Positions 28,901 to 35,715 of a stretch of DNA of 64,000 bases are shown in pieces. This DNA comes from an uncultured Lachnospiraceae bacterium (lineage in GTDB: Bacteria; Bacillota; Clostridia; Lachnospirales; Lachnospiraceae): positions 85,185 to 149,184 of the forward strand of contig CAKXYI010000004.1 of assembly GCA_934899185.1 (NCBI GenBank), given 5' to 3'. The position numbers were made by a program, and so were the translations under genes. Numbering within the stretch: position 1 is the stretch's first letter; the number at the start of each line of letters is the position of its first letter. The notes under the pieces were generated by a model that saw only the letters and a list, made by a program, of their open reading frames with translations, searched no databases and was not told the DNA's origin.

Positions 28901-28987
28901 GGATTGCTGTTTTCTACCGTGTTGACGATGGTTGTGGTACCGACGATTTATTACTTGAGAGAAAGCAAAAAACGGGTTGACAAATGA
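25952..28987 (+). CDS. RND-family efflux transporter (AcrB/MMPL-like)
   Basis: The 1011-residue proton-driven exporter has the RND layout: transmembrane helix 1 (about 14-30), a large extracytoplasmic loop (about 35-330), helices 2-6 (about 335-485), helix 7 (about 525), a second large loop and helices 8-12 (about 850-1005). The conserved acidic residue of helix 4 is seen in GILVDNAVVISEA, and VPKQENPD and FPYSSKP mark the porter entries. Substrate is unknown; drugs or lipids are typical. AGGAGGG precedes the ATG. Third codon positions look more A/T-rich than in gltB or ligA, a trend continuing to 32995. The tetR gene follows after about 80 bases. Confidence 0.9.
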   Translation: MDKLTKGLLHNRTIVVFFLLIIVLIGGISYYLVPKQENPDTSIAVALVTTIYPGASPEEVEEYVTDKLEDEIGTLEHVDYTTSMSMESASAIIVYYDTSVAIEDVESKLRECVSDAQSELPDMCQTSNVNTKLVANNQFIISLSGEAYSTEELASYAKTIKDELESVDHVSSVSLEGVSKKQVVVEADIQKLQSYHVSIENILSLMQAQNLNIPAGSIDYDSGTVTVTSDGLFTSLSDIENTVIGGAEDSLSFVKLKDVANVYVENTSDKYYEQDGKSCILLVGTFDEGVNAVNVGKDVRSEINKIKKQLPEHLDFHEVMYAPEAISENINGFIWNLIESILLIMVVVLIGVGIRNALVISTALPISILVTFTVMYLLGIEFQFISIAALIISLGILVDNAVVISEAIQQRMNAGEEKEAAIIGGVKETWLPVLTSTLTTIVTFGIIYFVPGAIGKVAGTIPTVVITSLVASYIMAMCGIPVLAYFFFKPEKEKKNKKENIIFTFFDRLLGVGMRYPKRTLVVAFATLGLAAVLVTQLGMQFFPYSSKPILYLDVQGETMNLDATANTMDEVEQILDDSNLVSHYTSAVGGGLPSFFISVPSLSDADNAGRIMMELDEDALKKAGSTEKAAKQLQQEINERVSGATIEVKCLEYSMPADDKIVYTVSGDDMEEINALATQMVEDLSTIEGTTNVRDTSVNAQYEYKVNLDSERLSGYGLLKYDIVKQLNTSLMGATASTYTGSEDEMDIVVRAKVDSLEELKNLPISGSVSETHVLLGQVADITLEPTVPLINHYNGKRYVKVLSGVQSGYVSGNIEAQFEKKYLDQMDTSGVTIVEQGEMSNMLSLIVDLIKAAGVAILIIYIILLLQFKDFGKPFNILTSIPLSMIGCCFGLWILNMNIQAMALLGIVALFGIVVNNGILLIEVIDEKRRNGESVREACRSAVAARFRPIMISSVTTCIGLVPLIVSKDPMSAPMAVTLLFGLLFSTVLTMVVVPTIYYLRESKKRVDK

Positions 28988-29012
28988 AAAAAATCGGTGT
29001 ATATTCTCAAAG

Positions 29013-29025
29013 TGAACAGTGTTCA
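29013..29025 (+). promoter_or_regulatory. TetR operator, copy 1 (before tetR)
   Basis: Perfect 13-bp palindrome TGAACA-G-TGTTCA, 43 bases before the tetR ATG. The same palindrome with matching flanks recurs at 29668, before the next gene. It is the obvious candidate binding site of the TetR protein encoded between the two copies. Confidence 0.8.
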
Positions 29026-29068
29026 ATACGGAATGTTATTCCGAATTCAGATACGGGGAGGTATCGTT

Positions 29069-29626
29069 ATGAACCCTCTTGCTACTTCAAAAGAAGATAT
29101 ATTAGCAGCTAGTCGGGAACTGATTATGGAGAATGGATGGACTGCATTGAGTATACGTGCAGTTGCTTCTAAGTGTTCTGTTTCCGCAGGTACGATTTAT
29201 AATTATTATGAATCAAAGGCGGATTTACTAGGAGCGACCATTGAGAGTGTCTGGCACGAAATATTTTTTCATCCGGAAGATGAGCAGGTGTTTTGTGATG
29301 TTACAAGCTGTATCGTATGGATCTATGAACGATTGGAACAGGGCAACCAGCAATTTCCGGGATTCTTTTCGTTTCATTCTTTGGGATTTGTGCGTGATGA
29401 AAAAGCAAATGGGAAAAAATTGATGATGCAGACGTGGAAACATATTTTGCATGGATTATGTGAAGTATTAAAACATGATGCAAAAATCCGTCCGGATGCC
29501 TTTGATGAACAATTTACAGAGGAACAGTTTGCGGACATCCTGTTTTCTTTGATGTTAGTAGCAGTCATTCGTCAGGATTATAATCCGTCATCCGTTTTGA
29601 TGTTAGTCGATAAAACAATATATTAA
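29069..29626 (+). CDS. TetR/AcrR-family transcriptional regulator
   Basis: The 185-residue regulator has an N-terminal TetR helix-turn-helix (about 10-55: SRELIMENGWTALSIRAVAS ... SVSAGTIYNYYESKADLL) and a helical ligand domain with no recognised family. The ATG at 29069 has GGGGAGG upstream; an in-frame start at 28997 would place the palindromic operator inside the gene. Identical palindromes lie before this gene and before the membrane gene that follows, so it probably represses itself and that neighbour. Whether it also controls the upstream RND genes is not shown, since no operator copy is seen there. Confidence 0.88.
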   Translation: MNPLATSKEDILAASRELIMENGWTALSIRAVASKCSVSAGTIYNYYESKADLLGATIESVWHEIFFHPEDEQVFCDVTSCIVWIYERLEQGNQQFPGFFSFHSLGFVRDEKANGKKLMMQTWKHILHGLCEVLKHDAKIRPDAFDEQFTEEQFADILFSLMLVAVIRQDYNPSSVLMLVDKTIY

Positions 29627-29630
29627 GTAT

Positions 29631-29656
29631 TCCCACCGGAAGCGGTGGGAACATTT
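29631..29656 (+). terminator. Probable terminator after tetR
   Basis: A perfect 8-bp stem (TCCCACCG/CGGTGGGA) with a GAAG loop, then ACATTTT. The T tract is short. Confidence 0.6.
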
Positions 29657-29667
29657 TAGACTCAAAA

Positions 29668-29680
29668 TGAACAGTGTTCA
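29668..29680 (+). promoter_or_regulatory. TetR operator, copy 2 (before the membrane gene)
   Basis: The same 13-bp palindrome as at 29013, and the flanks also agree (CTCAAA before it and A after it, about 20 positions with one difference). It is 82 bases before the membrane-protein ATG, downstream of the tetR terminator. Confidence 0.8.
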
Positions 29681-29761
29681 AAATGGTTGTTATTATGATT
29701 TTACTGTCAGGGTAAAAGCATAATTCAATATAAAATATATAAAAGAAAAGAGGAATTTATT

Positions 29762-30427
29762 ATGCAAGCAATAGTAGAAACAGTATTTGATGCCGTATAT
29801 TTGATTTCGGTAATCACAATCGGAATTTTGATGATCCGTAACAGCAAGGGAAATCGTCAGTTTACTATGTTTGGAATCATGGCAGTTCTTTTGGGAAGTG
29901 GCGATGCCTTCCATCTGGTTCCAAGAGCATGGGCTCTTTGTACAACAGGTCTTGAAAATTACACCGTACAGCTTGGTCTGGGTAAGTGGATTACATCGGT
30001 TACCATGACTATTTTTTATGTGATTTTATATTATGTATGGCGTGAGAGATATCAGATTACAGGTCATAAGGCAACAACAGCAGCGGTCTATGTTCTTGCG
30101 GCACTTAGAATTGTTTTATGTATGATGCCGCAGAATGCATGGCTTAGCGCATCTGCTCCACTTTCCTGGGGGATTTACCGTAATATTCCTTTTGCATTGC
30201 TGGGAATTCTGGTTATTGTATTGTTTTATAAGAGTGCAAAAGAGAATAACGATGCATCCTTTCGTTTTATGTGGCTTACGATTGTATTGAGCTTTGGTTT
30301 CTACATTCCGGTTGTGTTGTGGGCAGATGTTATTCCAATGATCGGTATGTTGATGATTCCAAAAACCTGTGCTTATGTATGGACCGTTTTGATCGGTTAC
30401 AAGGCAATGAAAAAAGAAGTTGCTTAA
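29762..30427 (+). CDS. Unrecognised polytopic membrane protein, likely TetR target
   Basis: I do not recognise this 221-residue protein. It has about seven hydrophobic segments (about 5-23, 33-52, 74-95, 104-121, 139-157, 170-186 and 190-212), very short loops and a basic C-terminus (YKAMKKEVA). HLVPRAWALCTTGLENY between helices 2 and 3 is the most polar conserved-looking stretch. Length and seven-helix topology suggest a small sensor or lipid-modifying membrane protein, but no catalytic motif is visible. A TetR operator copy sits in its promoter region, so expression probably responds to the TetR ligand. GAGGA precedes the ATG. Confidence 0.7.
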   Translation: MQAIVETVFDAVYLISVITIGILMIRNSKGNRQFTMFGIMAVLLGSGDAFHLVPRAWALCTTGLENYTVQLGLGKWITSVTMTIFYVILYYVWRERYQITGHKATTAAVYVLAALRIVLCMMPQNAWLSASAPLSWGIYRNIPFALLGILVIVLFYKSAKENNDASFRFMWLTIVLSFGFYIPVVLWADVIPMIGMLMIPKTCAYVWTVLIGYKAMKKEVA

Positions 30428-30513
30428 AAAGGCAAACAATGTAAAAAAGAAAGATTCTGCACTCGAAATTATGGTATGATAGAAGTAGTTATTTGATACT
30501 GTAAGGAGAGACA

Positions 30514-31566
30514 ATGAATCAGGAAACACAGACACCGCATAAAAGGCGTGTACGCTATAAAGGAAAGTACCCAAAGAAATTTGAAGAGAAATATAAAGAA
30601 CTCCAGCCGGAGAAGTATCAGGACACCATTGATCATGTCATAAGTAAAGGGAATACCCCGGCGGGGATGCATATTTCTATTATGGTAAAAGAAATTATCG
30701 ATATTCTGGATATCAAACCAGGGGAGACAGGCTTTGATGCTACACTTGGTTATGGCGGACACACAAAAGCTATGCTCGCCTGTTTAAAAGGCGAAGGACA
30801 TATGTATGCTACCGATGTAGATCCGGAAGAATCTGCAAAGACAAAGAAACGATTGGCAGATTTGGGATATGGAGAGGAAATACTAACGATAAAATTGCAA
30901 AACTTCTGCACCATTGATGAGATTGCAAAGGAGGCAGGAGGATTTGATTTTATTCTGGCAGACCTGGGTGTATCATCCATGCAGATAGACAATCCGAAGA
31001 GAGGATTTTCATTCAAAGTGGATGGACCGCTGGATTTGCGCTTAAATCAACAAACTGGCATCAGTGCAGCAGAGCGACTAGATACGATTTCAAAAGAAGA
31101 ACTCGCAGGAATGTTGGATGAGAATGCAGATGAACCATATTGCGAGGAGATTGCGAAGGCAATCACCGATGAGATACGCAAAGGAAATCGTATAGATACC
31201 ACGACAAAATTACGCGAAGTGATTGAACAAACCTTATCGTTTCTGCCGGAAAAAGAGCAGAAGGATACGGTAAAGAAAACATGCCAAAGAGTATTCCAGG
31301 CACTGCGTATTGATGTGAATCAGGAATTTGAAGTTCTCTATGAGTTTATGGAGAAATTGCCGGGAGTATTAAAACCGGGTGGACGAGTGGCTATTTTGAC
31401 GTTTCACTCCGGTGAGGACAAATTAGTGAAAAAAGCGTTGAAACAGGGATATCAAGAGGGGATTTATTCTTCCTATGCGAAGGATGTGATTCGACCTTCT
31501 GCCCAGGAATGTGCCCAGAATGGAAGAGCAAGATCTACAAAGCTACGCTGGGCAATCAAAGCATAG
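30514..31566 (+). CDS. RsmH-family SAM-dependent methyltransferase (likely paralogue)
   Basis: The 350-residue protein has the RsmH/MraW fold: SAM motif ATLGYGGHTKAML (about 77-89), acidic ATDVDPE, FDFILADLGVSSMQIDNPKRGFSF and the C-terminal GGRVAILTFHSGEDKLVKKA. RsmH methylates N4 of 16S rRNA C1402. Several features differ from the standard enzyme: an N-terminal extension of about 55 residues rich in Lys/Arg, GYGGHT for the usual GxGGHS, and FHSGED for FHSLED. It also lies outside the division/cell-wall cluster where rsmH normally sits. I infer a second, diverged copy; its target may be another RNA. GTAAGGAG precedes the ATG. Confidence 0.82.
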   Translation: MNQETQTPHKRRVRYKGKYPKKFEEKYKELQPEKYQDTIDHVISKGNTPAGMHISIMVKEIIDILDIKPGETGFDATLGYGGHTKAMLACLKGEGHMYATDVDPEESAKTKKRLADLGYGEEILTIKLQNFCTIDEIAKEAGGFDFILADLGVSSMQIDNPKRGFSFKVDGPLDLRLNQQTGISAAERLDTISKEELAGMLDENADEPYCEEIAKAITDEIRKGNRIDTTTKLREVIEQTLSFLPEKEQKDTVKKTCQRVFQALRIDVNQEFEVLYEFMEKLPGVLKPGGRVAILTFHSGEDKLVKKALKQGYQEGIYSSYAKDVIRPSAQECAQNGRARSTKLRWAIKA

Positions 31567-31597
31567 AGATAATAATGAGTGAAGGACAGGTGAAATT

Positions 31598-32995
31598 ATG
31601 AACCGTTTTCAGACATTGTATGGTGTTGCGCTTACGAAAAGGAAAAAGCGCGAAATTGTGTTGGTATTGATGGCACTGGAAGCCATTTTTGCATTTTCAT
31701 ATCTTGGATATATTGAGTTCCCGATGATATCGTCGACGACATTACATATTTTAGTCATTGTTGCAGCGATGGTGTTTGGCATAGAAGGAAGTGTTCCCGT
31801 TATGTGTGTATTTGCACTGACTTCTATATGGATAGCTTCCTTTGCAACTTCTGCGTTGGATTTGCTGTATTCGCCAATTGTAAGTGGTGTGCCAATCCGC
31901 TCCCTTATGTTTGTGGTGGCTAGAATTCTGTTTGCTATCGTTGCAAGTTTGATTTTTGGTATTTATTTTCGCAAGCCACGTAAACATATCTATATTGGTA
32001 TTGCATTGTTAGCTATGCTAAATACCTTTTTATATGGAGCAATCATGTTTGTGCCGTATGCATTGTTTTTCCCGACGATATTCCACGAATTGCTTTTAAA
32101 CTGGTCAGCTCTTCCACTGTTTTGCGACTGGCTATCGTATGTGCTGGCGGCAGCAGCCTGCTGCGTTGTCCACTACTTTTTATCAAAACAAAAAGTGAGA
32201 GATTATCTTTCTTATTTATGTGAGAATTGTGAGGTAGAAGAATCAAAGGACTATAAGCGCGTATTTCGTTATGCAAAGCTTGGAGCGTTGATTATAGGGA
32301 TTCTCTGTATCATGTATCTGCGAAAAAGAATTTTAGTAGAACTTATGACGCAAGGGTTTACAGTTACCAGCGCATTGAATTTAAATATTGCAAATTTTCT
32401 GGTGCAGCTGTTATGTGCATTGATCTGTCTGTTTGAGATTGTGAGTGTCATTGTCCGCTGGATCAATGAATATTATACGATGCAGCGAATAAAAATGGAC
32501 GAAAAGCTCAATGAACAAAGTGTAAAGATTTCCATTGATCCACTCACAGGTGTATTTAGCCGTTTTGCATATAATGATGTGATGGAATCCTATGATAATC
32601 AGGTGCCGGAGGATTTCGTGGCGTTCTTAATAGATATCAATGGCCTGAAAGTAGTCAATGATACTTTGGGACATGAAGCGGGAGATGAATTGATTTGTGG
32701 TGCCGCAGACTGTATTATGAAGGCTGTAGGCAATAAGGGCAGGACATTCCGTATTGGCGGGGACGAGTTTGTGGTGTTTGGAACCATGAAAAAAGAACAG
32801 GCAGAAGAAACGCTTTTGGAAATGAACCGGATTATAGCATCATGGTCTGGTGAAAAAGTAAAAAGCTTAAGTGTTTCCGCGGGTTATGCCCTTGCAAGTG
32901 AATTCATCGGATATTCGATCGAAGATCTTACAAAGGAAGCAGATAAGGCTATGTATGAACAAAAGAAAGAATTTTATCGAAGAAATAAGAAATAA
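31598..32995 (+). CDS. Membrane-bound GGDEF diguanylate cyclase
   Basis: The 465-residue protein has seven to eight N-terminal transmembrane helices (about 20-300), a short helical linker and a C-terminal GGDEF domain (about 310-462). The active-site motif is intact as RIGGDEFVVFG, and DPLTGVFSRFAYN and GLKVVNDTLGHEAGD are typical. It should make cyclic di-GMP from GTP in response to a signal sensed by the membrane domain. The residues before GGDEF (GNKGRTFRI) lack the RxxD inhibitory site, so product feedback may be absent. The membrane sensor region is not one I can name. It ends at a bidirectional terminator shared with the convergent transporter. Confidence 0.9.
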   Translation: MNRFQTLYGVALTKRKKREIVLVLMALEAIFAFSYLGYIEFPMISSTTLHILVIVAAMVFGIEGSVPVMCVFALTSIWIASFATSALDLLYSPIVSGVPIRSLMFVVARILFAIVASLIFGIYFRKPRKHIYIGIALLAMLNTFLYGAIMFVPYALFFPTIFHELLLNWSALPLFCDWLSYVLAAAACCVVHYFLSKQKVRDYLSYLCENCEVEESKDYKRVFRYAKLGALIIGILCIMYLRKRILVELMTQGFTVTSALNLNIANFLVQLLCALICLFEIVSVIVRWINEYYTMQRIKMDEKLNEQSVKISIDPLTGVFSRFAYNDVMESYDNQVPEDFVAFLIDINGLKVVNDTLGHEAGDELICGAADCIMKAVGNKGRTFRIGGDEFVVFGTMKKEQAEETLLEMNRIIASWSGEKVKSLSVSAGYALASEFIGYSIEDLTKEADKAMYEQKKEFYRRNKK

Positions 32996-33011
32996 CAGAA
33001 AAAGCAATAGT

Positions 33012-33053
33012 AAAACGCCGGTATCGACAAGTAATGTGAATACCGGCGTTTTT
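33012..33053. terminator. Bidirectional terminator between convergent genes
   Basis: A 13-bp stem (AAAACGCCGGTAT with ATACCGGCGTTTT) around a 16-nt loop gives T runs on both strands. It serves the GGDEF gene on the plus strand and the SNF gene on the minus strand. Confidence 0.88.
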
Positions 33054-33071
33054 GTGTTATGATAGAAATAT

Positions 33072-34406
33072 TTACTTCCAAGAAAAAGTCGCAATGCCAT
33101 AAATATAAATGATGGCGATGATCACAGGTACCACAAAGGTAAAGATTGGCTTCTGCCAGTTCTTCATCTTAGGCCCGATACCGGTATTGGCTTCCTTGAA
33201 GAAATTATCCCAGCCCCAGCCAAACTTATGACAGCAGAAGAGGGCGAGGACGAGAGAACCCAGCGGCAGTATGTTAGTAGAAACAACAAAGTCCCAAAAG
33301 TCCATCCAAGTCGTTCCTTCTGCAAATGGCTGGAAATGCAGGACATTAAATCCGAGCGCTGTTGTCAGTGCCAGCAAAAAGACGATGATGCCGCAGACCA
33401 GACTTCCCTTTGGTCTGGACCAACCGGTCAGTTCGCGGACCATGGCAAGGATATTTTCACAGACACCCAGTACAGTGGAGAGTGCAGCGAAGATCATAAA
33501 CAAAAAGAATAAGGATCCCCAAACACGTCCACCGGACATATTATTAAAGACGGTTACCATCGTATCAAATAGAAGGCTCGGTCCGGCACCAACTTCCAGA
33601 TCATAGGTAAAACATGCTGGAAAGATGATGACACCTGCTAAAAAAGCGACCAGAGTATCCAGTGTGATGACATGCAGGGCTTCTCCCATGAGGGTGCGGT
33701 CTTTTCCGATATAACTGCCAAAGATCGCCATGCTTCCCATACCGGTGGAAAGTGTGAAAAATGCCTGGTTCATGGCGGCAACTATGACAGATCCGTTGAT
33801 TTTGGAAATATCCGGTTTCAGATAAAAGAGTAAGCCCTGTCCGGCACCTTTTAATAAAAGGCTGTGGACTGCCAGTACCAGCATGAGCACTAAAAGTGCG
33901 CTCATCATAAATTTGGTGATCCGCTCAAGCCCACCCTGCAAATGAAAGGACAGGATGAAAAAAGCAAGGACAACCGTTATGAGCAGGAAAGTCACATTGA
34001 TCGTAGGGCTTGCAATCATGGAGGCAAATCCTAAAGTCTGATGTCTCCCGGCAACATATTTGCAGAAATAGTAGATCAGCCATCCGCATACTACGGTGTA
34101 AAATGCCATCAGTGCCAGATTGCCGATCAGACAGATAATGCCAAAACCGCCCCATTTTTGCCCCGGCTTTTCCAATTTTTTATACATATTGAGAGGACTG
34201 GACTGCGCGGCTCTGCCGATGGCAAATTCCATGGTAAGAGCCGGAATGCCGAGGATGATCAGACAGATGATATAGACCAGCATAAAGGAGCCGCCACCAT
34301 TCTGTCCGCACATCCATGGGAATTTCCACATATTTCCACAGCCGATGGCGCATCCTGCTGATAGCATGATAAAGCCAAGTCGGCTTCCTAATTGTTCACG
34401 TTTCAT
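33072..34406 (-). CDS. Sodium-dependent SNF-family (NSS) amino-acid transporter
   Basis: The 444-residue transporter has about 11 transmembrane helices. The family signature is clear: SRLGFIMLSAGCAIGCGNMWKFPW in helix 1 and NGGGSFMLVYIICLIILGIPALTMEFAIGR in helices 1-2. Bacterial members (LeuT, TnaT, Tyt1, MhsT) import amino acids with sodium. It follows the DAHP synthase gene by only 11 bases on the same strand, so an aromatic amino acid is a reasonable substrate guess, but no residue proves it. The weak ribosome site AAGGGG overlaps the upstream stop codon. Confidence 0.9.
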   Translation of the reverse strand: MKREQLGSRLGFIMLSAGCAIGCGNMWKFPWMCGQNGGGSFMLVYIICLIILGIPALTMEFAIGRAAQSSPLNMYKKLEKPGQKWGGFGIICLIGNLALMAFYTVVCGWLIYYFCKYVAGRHQTLGFASMIASPTINVTFLLITVVLAFFILSFHLQGGLERITKFMMSALLVLMLVLAVHSLLLKGAGQGLLFYLKPDISKINGSVIVAAMNQAFFTLSTGMGSMAIFGSYIGKDRTLMGEALHVITLDTLVAFLAGVIIFPACFTYDLEVGAGPSLLFDTMVTVFNNMSGGRVWGSLFFLFMIFAALSTVLGVCENILAMVRELTGWSRPKGSLVCGIIVFLLALTTALGFNVLHFQPFAEGTTWMDFWDFVVSTNILPLGSLVLALFCCHKFGWGWDNFFKEANTGIGPKMKNWQKPIFTFVVPVIIAIIYIYGIATFSWK

Positions 34407-34417
34407 TCTTAGACCCC

Positions 34418-35452
34418 TTATTTATTCAACTCGGCAATCATATAAAGCAACTTCTCAGAATCTTCCCATCCAAGACATGGGTCGGTGATAGACTTGCCAT
34501 AGACCTGATGATCGGAAATCTTCTGGGAGCCTTCTTCCAGATAACTTTCTACCATGACACCCTTGACCAGGTTCTTGACATCGCTTGAGAACTGGCGGCT
34601 CATCATGATTTCACGGACGATACGGATCTGCTGCTTGAACTGCTTGTTGGAGTTGGAGTGGTTGGCATCCACGATCGTAGCCGGATTGACAAGATCCATA
34701 GAGGCATACATATCGGAAAGGCGAACAAGATCCTCGTAGTGGTAGTTCTGCACACAATTGCCATGCTTGCTGACAGCCCCTCGCAGGATCGTATGCGCCA
34801 AAGGATTGCCGGTCGTGCGGACTTCGTAACCGGAAAATGTAAAGTGATGCGCATGCTGTGCAGCATATACAGAATTGAGCATAACGGAAAAGTCACCACT
34901 GGTCGGATTTTTCATACCACTGGCAACATCGAAACCGCTGACGGTAAGGCGATGATGCTGATCTTCTACAGAACGTGCACCGATGGCAACGTAGGAGAGC
35001 AGGTCTTCAACGTAAGGCCAGTTCTCCGGGTAGAGCATCTCGTCTGCACAGGTAAAACCGCTCTCATGGATGGCACGCAGGTGCATTTTACGCATGGCGA
35101 TCAGACCCTCGACCATATCCGGTGCCTTGGTAGGATCCGGCTGGGAAGCAATGCCCTTGTAACCGGAACCGGTGGTTCTGGGTTTATTGGTATAGATACG
35201 AGGAACGATGAGCACGCGATCTTTGATCTTTTCCTGTACTGAGGTCAGGCGGTTGACATACTCACAGACAGAATCTTCGTTGTCTGCGGAGCATGGTCCG
35301 ATGATGGCGAGCACACGGTCATCTTTTCCAGTGATGATATCTGCAATCTGCTGATCTCTGTCAGCCTTTAAGAGCTTCATTTCCGGTGTCATAGCAAATT
35401 CGCTTTTGATGGTGTCCGGGTCCGGCATCTTTTTTAAATATGAAAAACTCAT
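34418..35452 (-). CDS. aroF: 3-deoxy-7-phosphoheptulonate (DAHP) synthase, type I
   Basis: The 344-residue enzyme condenses phosphoenolpyruvate and erythrose 4-phosphate in the first step of aromatic synthesis. AroF/G/H-class motifs include VLAIIGPCSADNEDSVCEY (about 50-68), RIYTNKPRTTGSGYKGI, the metal-ligand Cys in SGFTCADEMLYPENW, and DANHSNSNKQFKQQ near the end. The start at 35452 is preferred over 35464 because GGAG is then six bases upstream. An exact 17-bp palindrome lies in the leader between promoter and start, a candidate for control by aromatic amino acids. The paralogue letter (F, G or H) cannot be assigned. Confidence 0.93.
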   Translation of the reverse strand: MSFSYLKKMPDPDTIKSEFAMTPEMKLLKADRDQQIADIITGKDDRVLAIIGPCSADNEDSVCEYVNRLTSVQEKIKDRVLIVPRIYTNKPRTTGSGYKGIASQPDPTKAPDMVEGLIAMRKMHLRAIHESGFTCADEMLYPENWPYVEDLLSYVAIGARSVEDQHHRLTVSGFDVASGMKNPTSGDFSVMLNSVYAAQHAHHFTFSGYEVRTTGNPLAHTILRGAVSKHGNCVQNYHYEDLVRLSDMYASMDLVNPATIVDANHSNSNKQFKQQIRIVREIMMSRQFSSDVKNLVKGVMVESYLEEGSQKISDHQVYGKSITDPCLGWEDSEKLLYMIAELNK

Positions 35453-35466
35453 GATAATCTCCATTC

Positions 35467-35483
35467 TGTCGCAGATTGCGACA
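35467..35483 (-). promoter_or_regulatory. 17-bp palindrome in the DAHP synthase leader
   Basis: TGTCGCA-N3-TGCGACA, perfectly symmetric, placed between the minus-strand promoter and the ribosome site. It could be a repressor operator or a small RNA hairpin. Confidence 0.55.
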
Positions 35484-35500
35484 TAAATTTAACAATAACT

Positions 35501-35529
35501 ATATTATAAGAAATTATTGGCTCTGTCAA
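35501..35529 (-). promoter_or_regulatory. Sigma-A promoter of the aroF-SNF operon
   Basis: On the minus strand: TTGACA, 17 bases, TAATAT. A TATAAT overlapping it has a 15-base spacer. Confidence 0.65.
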
Positions 35530-35549
35530 ACATTGGCATGCATCTTACA

Positions 35550-35578
35550 TTGACTTTGGCTCGTGATTTTGATAGAAT
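35550..35578 (+). promoter_or_regulatory. Sigma-A promoter of tRNA-Arg
   Basis: TTGACT, 17 bases, TAGAAT; the predicted start is about 12 bases before the tRNA. Confidence 0.65.
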
Positions 35579-35596
35579 AAACAAGATTTGTATTAG

Positions 35597-35670
35597 GTAG
35601 GCGTAGCGTAGTTGGATAACGCATCGGACTCCGACTCCGAAGATCGCTGGTTCGAATCCAGTCGTCTACA
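35597..35670 (+). tRNA. tRNA-Arg (anticodon CCG)
   Basis: A full cloverleaf of 74 bases: acceptor GTAGGCG/CGTCTAC (one wobble), D stem GCGT/ACGC, anticodon stem TCGGA/TCCGA with loop CTCCGAC, and T stem GCTGG/CCAGT with TTCGAAT. Anticodon CCG reads the arginine codon CGG. The 3' CCA is not encoded. No strong terminator follows; a short stem (AACAC/GTGTT) and a T run lie before the next gene, so read-through into the SH3 gene is possible. Confidence 0.95.
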
Positions 35671-35715
35671 TTCAAAACACTATGTGTTGGGGAGATTTTT
35701 TTGGAGGTGATATTG

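Noticed and set aside
35674..35700. Hairpin AACAC/GTGTT after tRNA-Arg as terminator
   Set aside because: The stem is too short and separated from the T run by eight bases.
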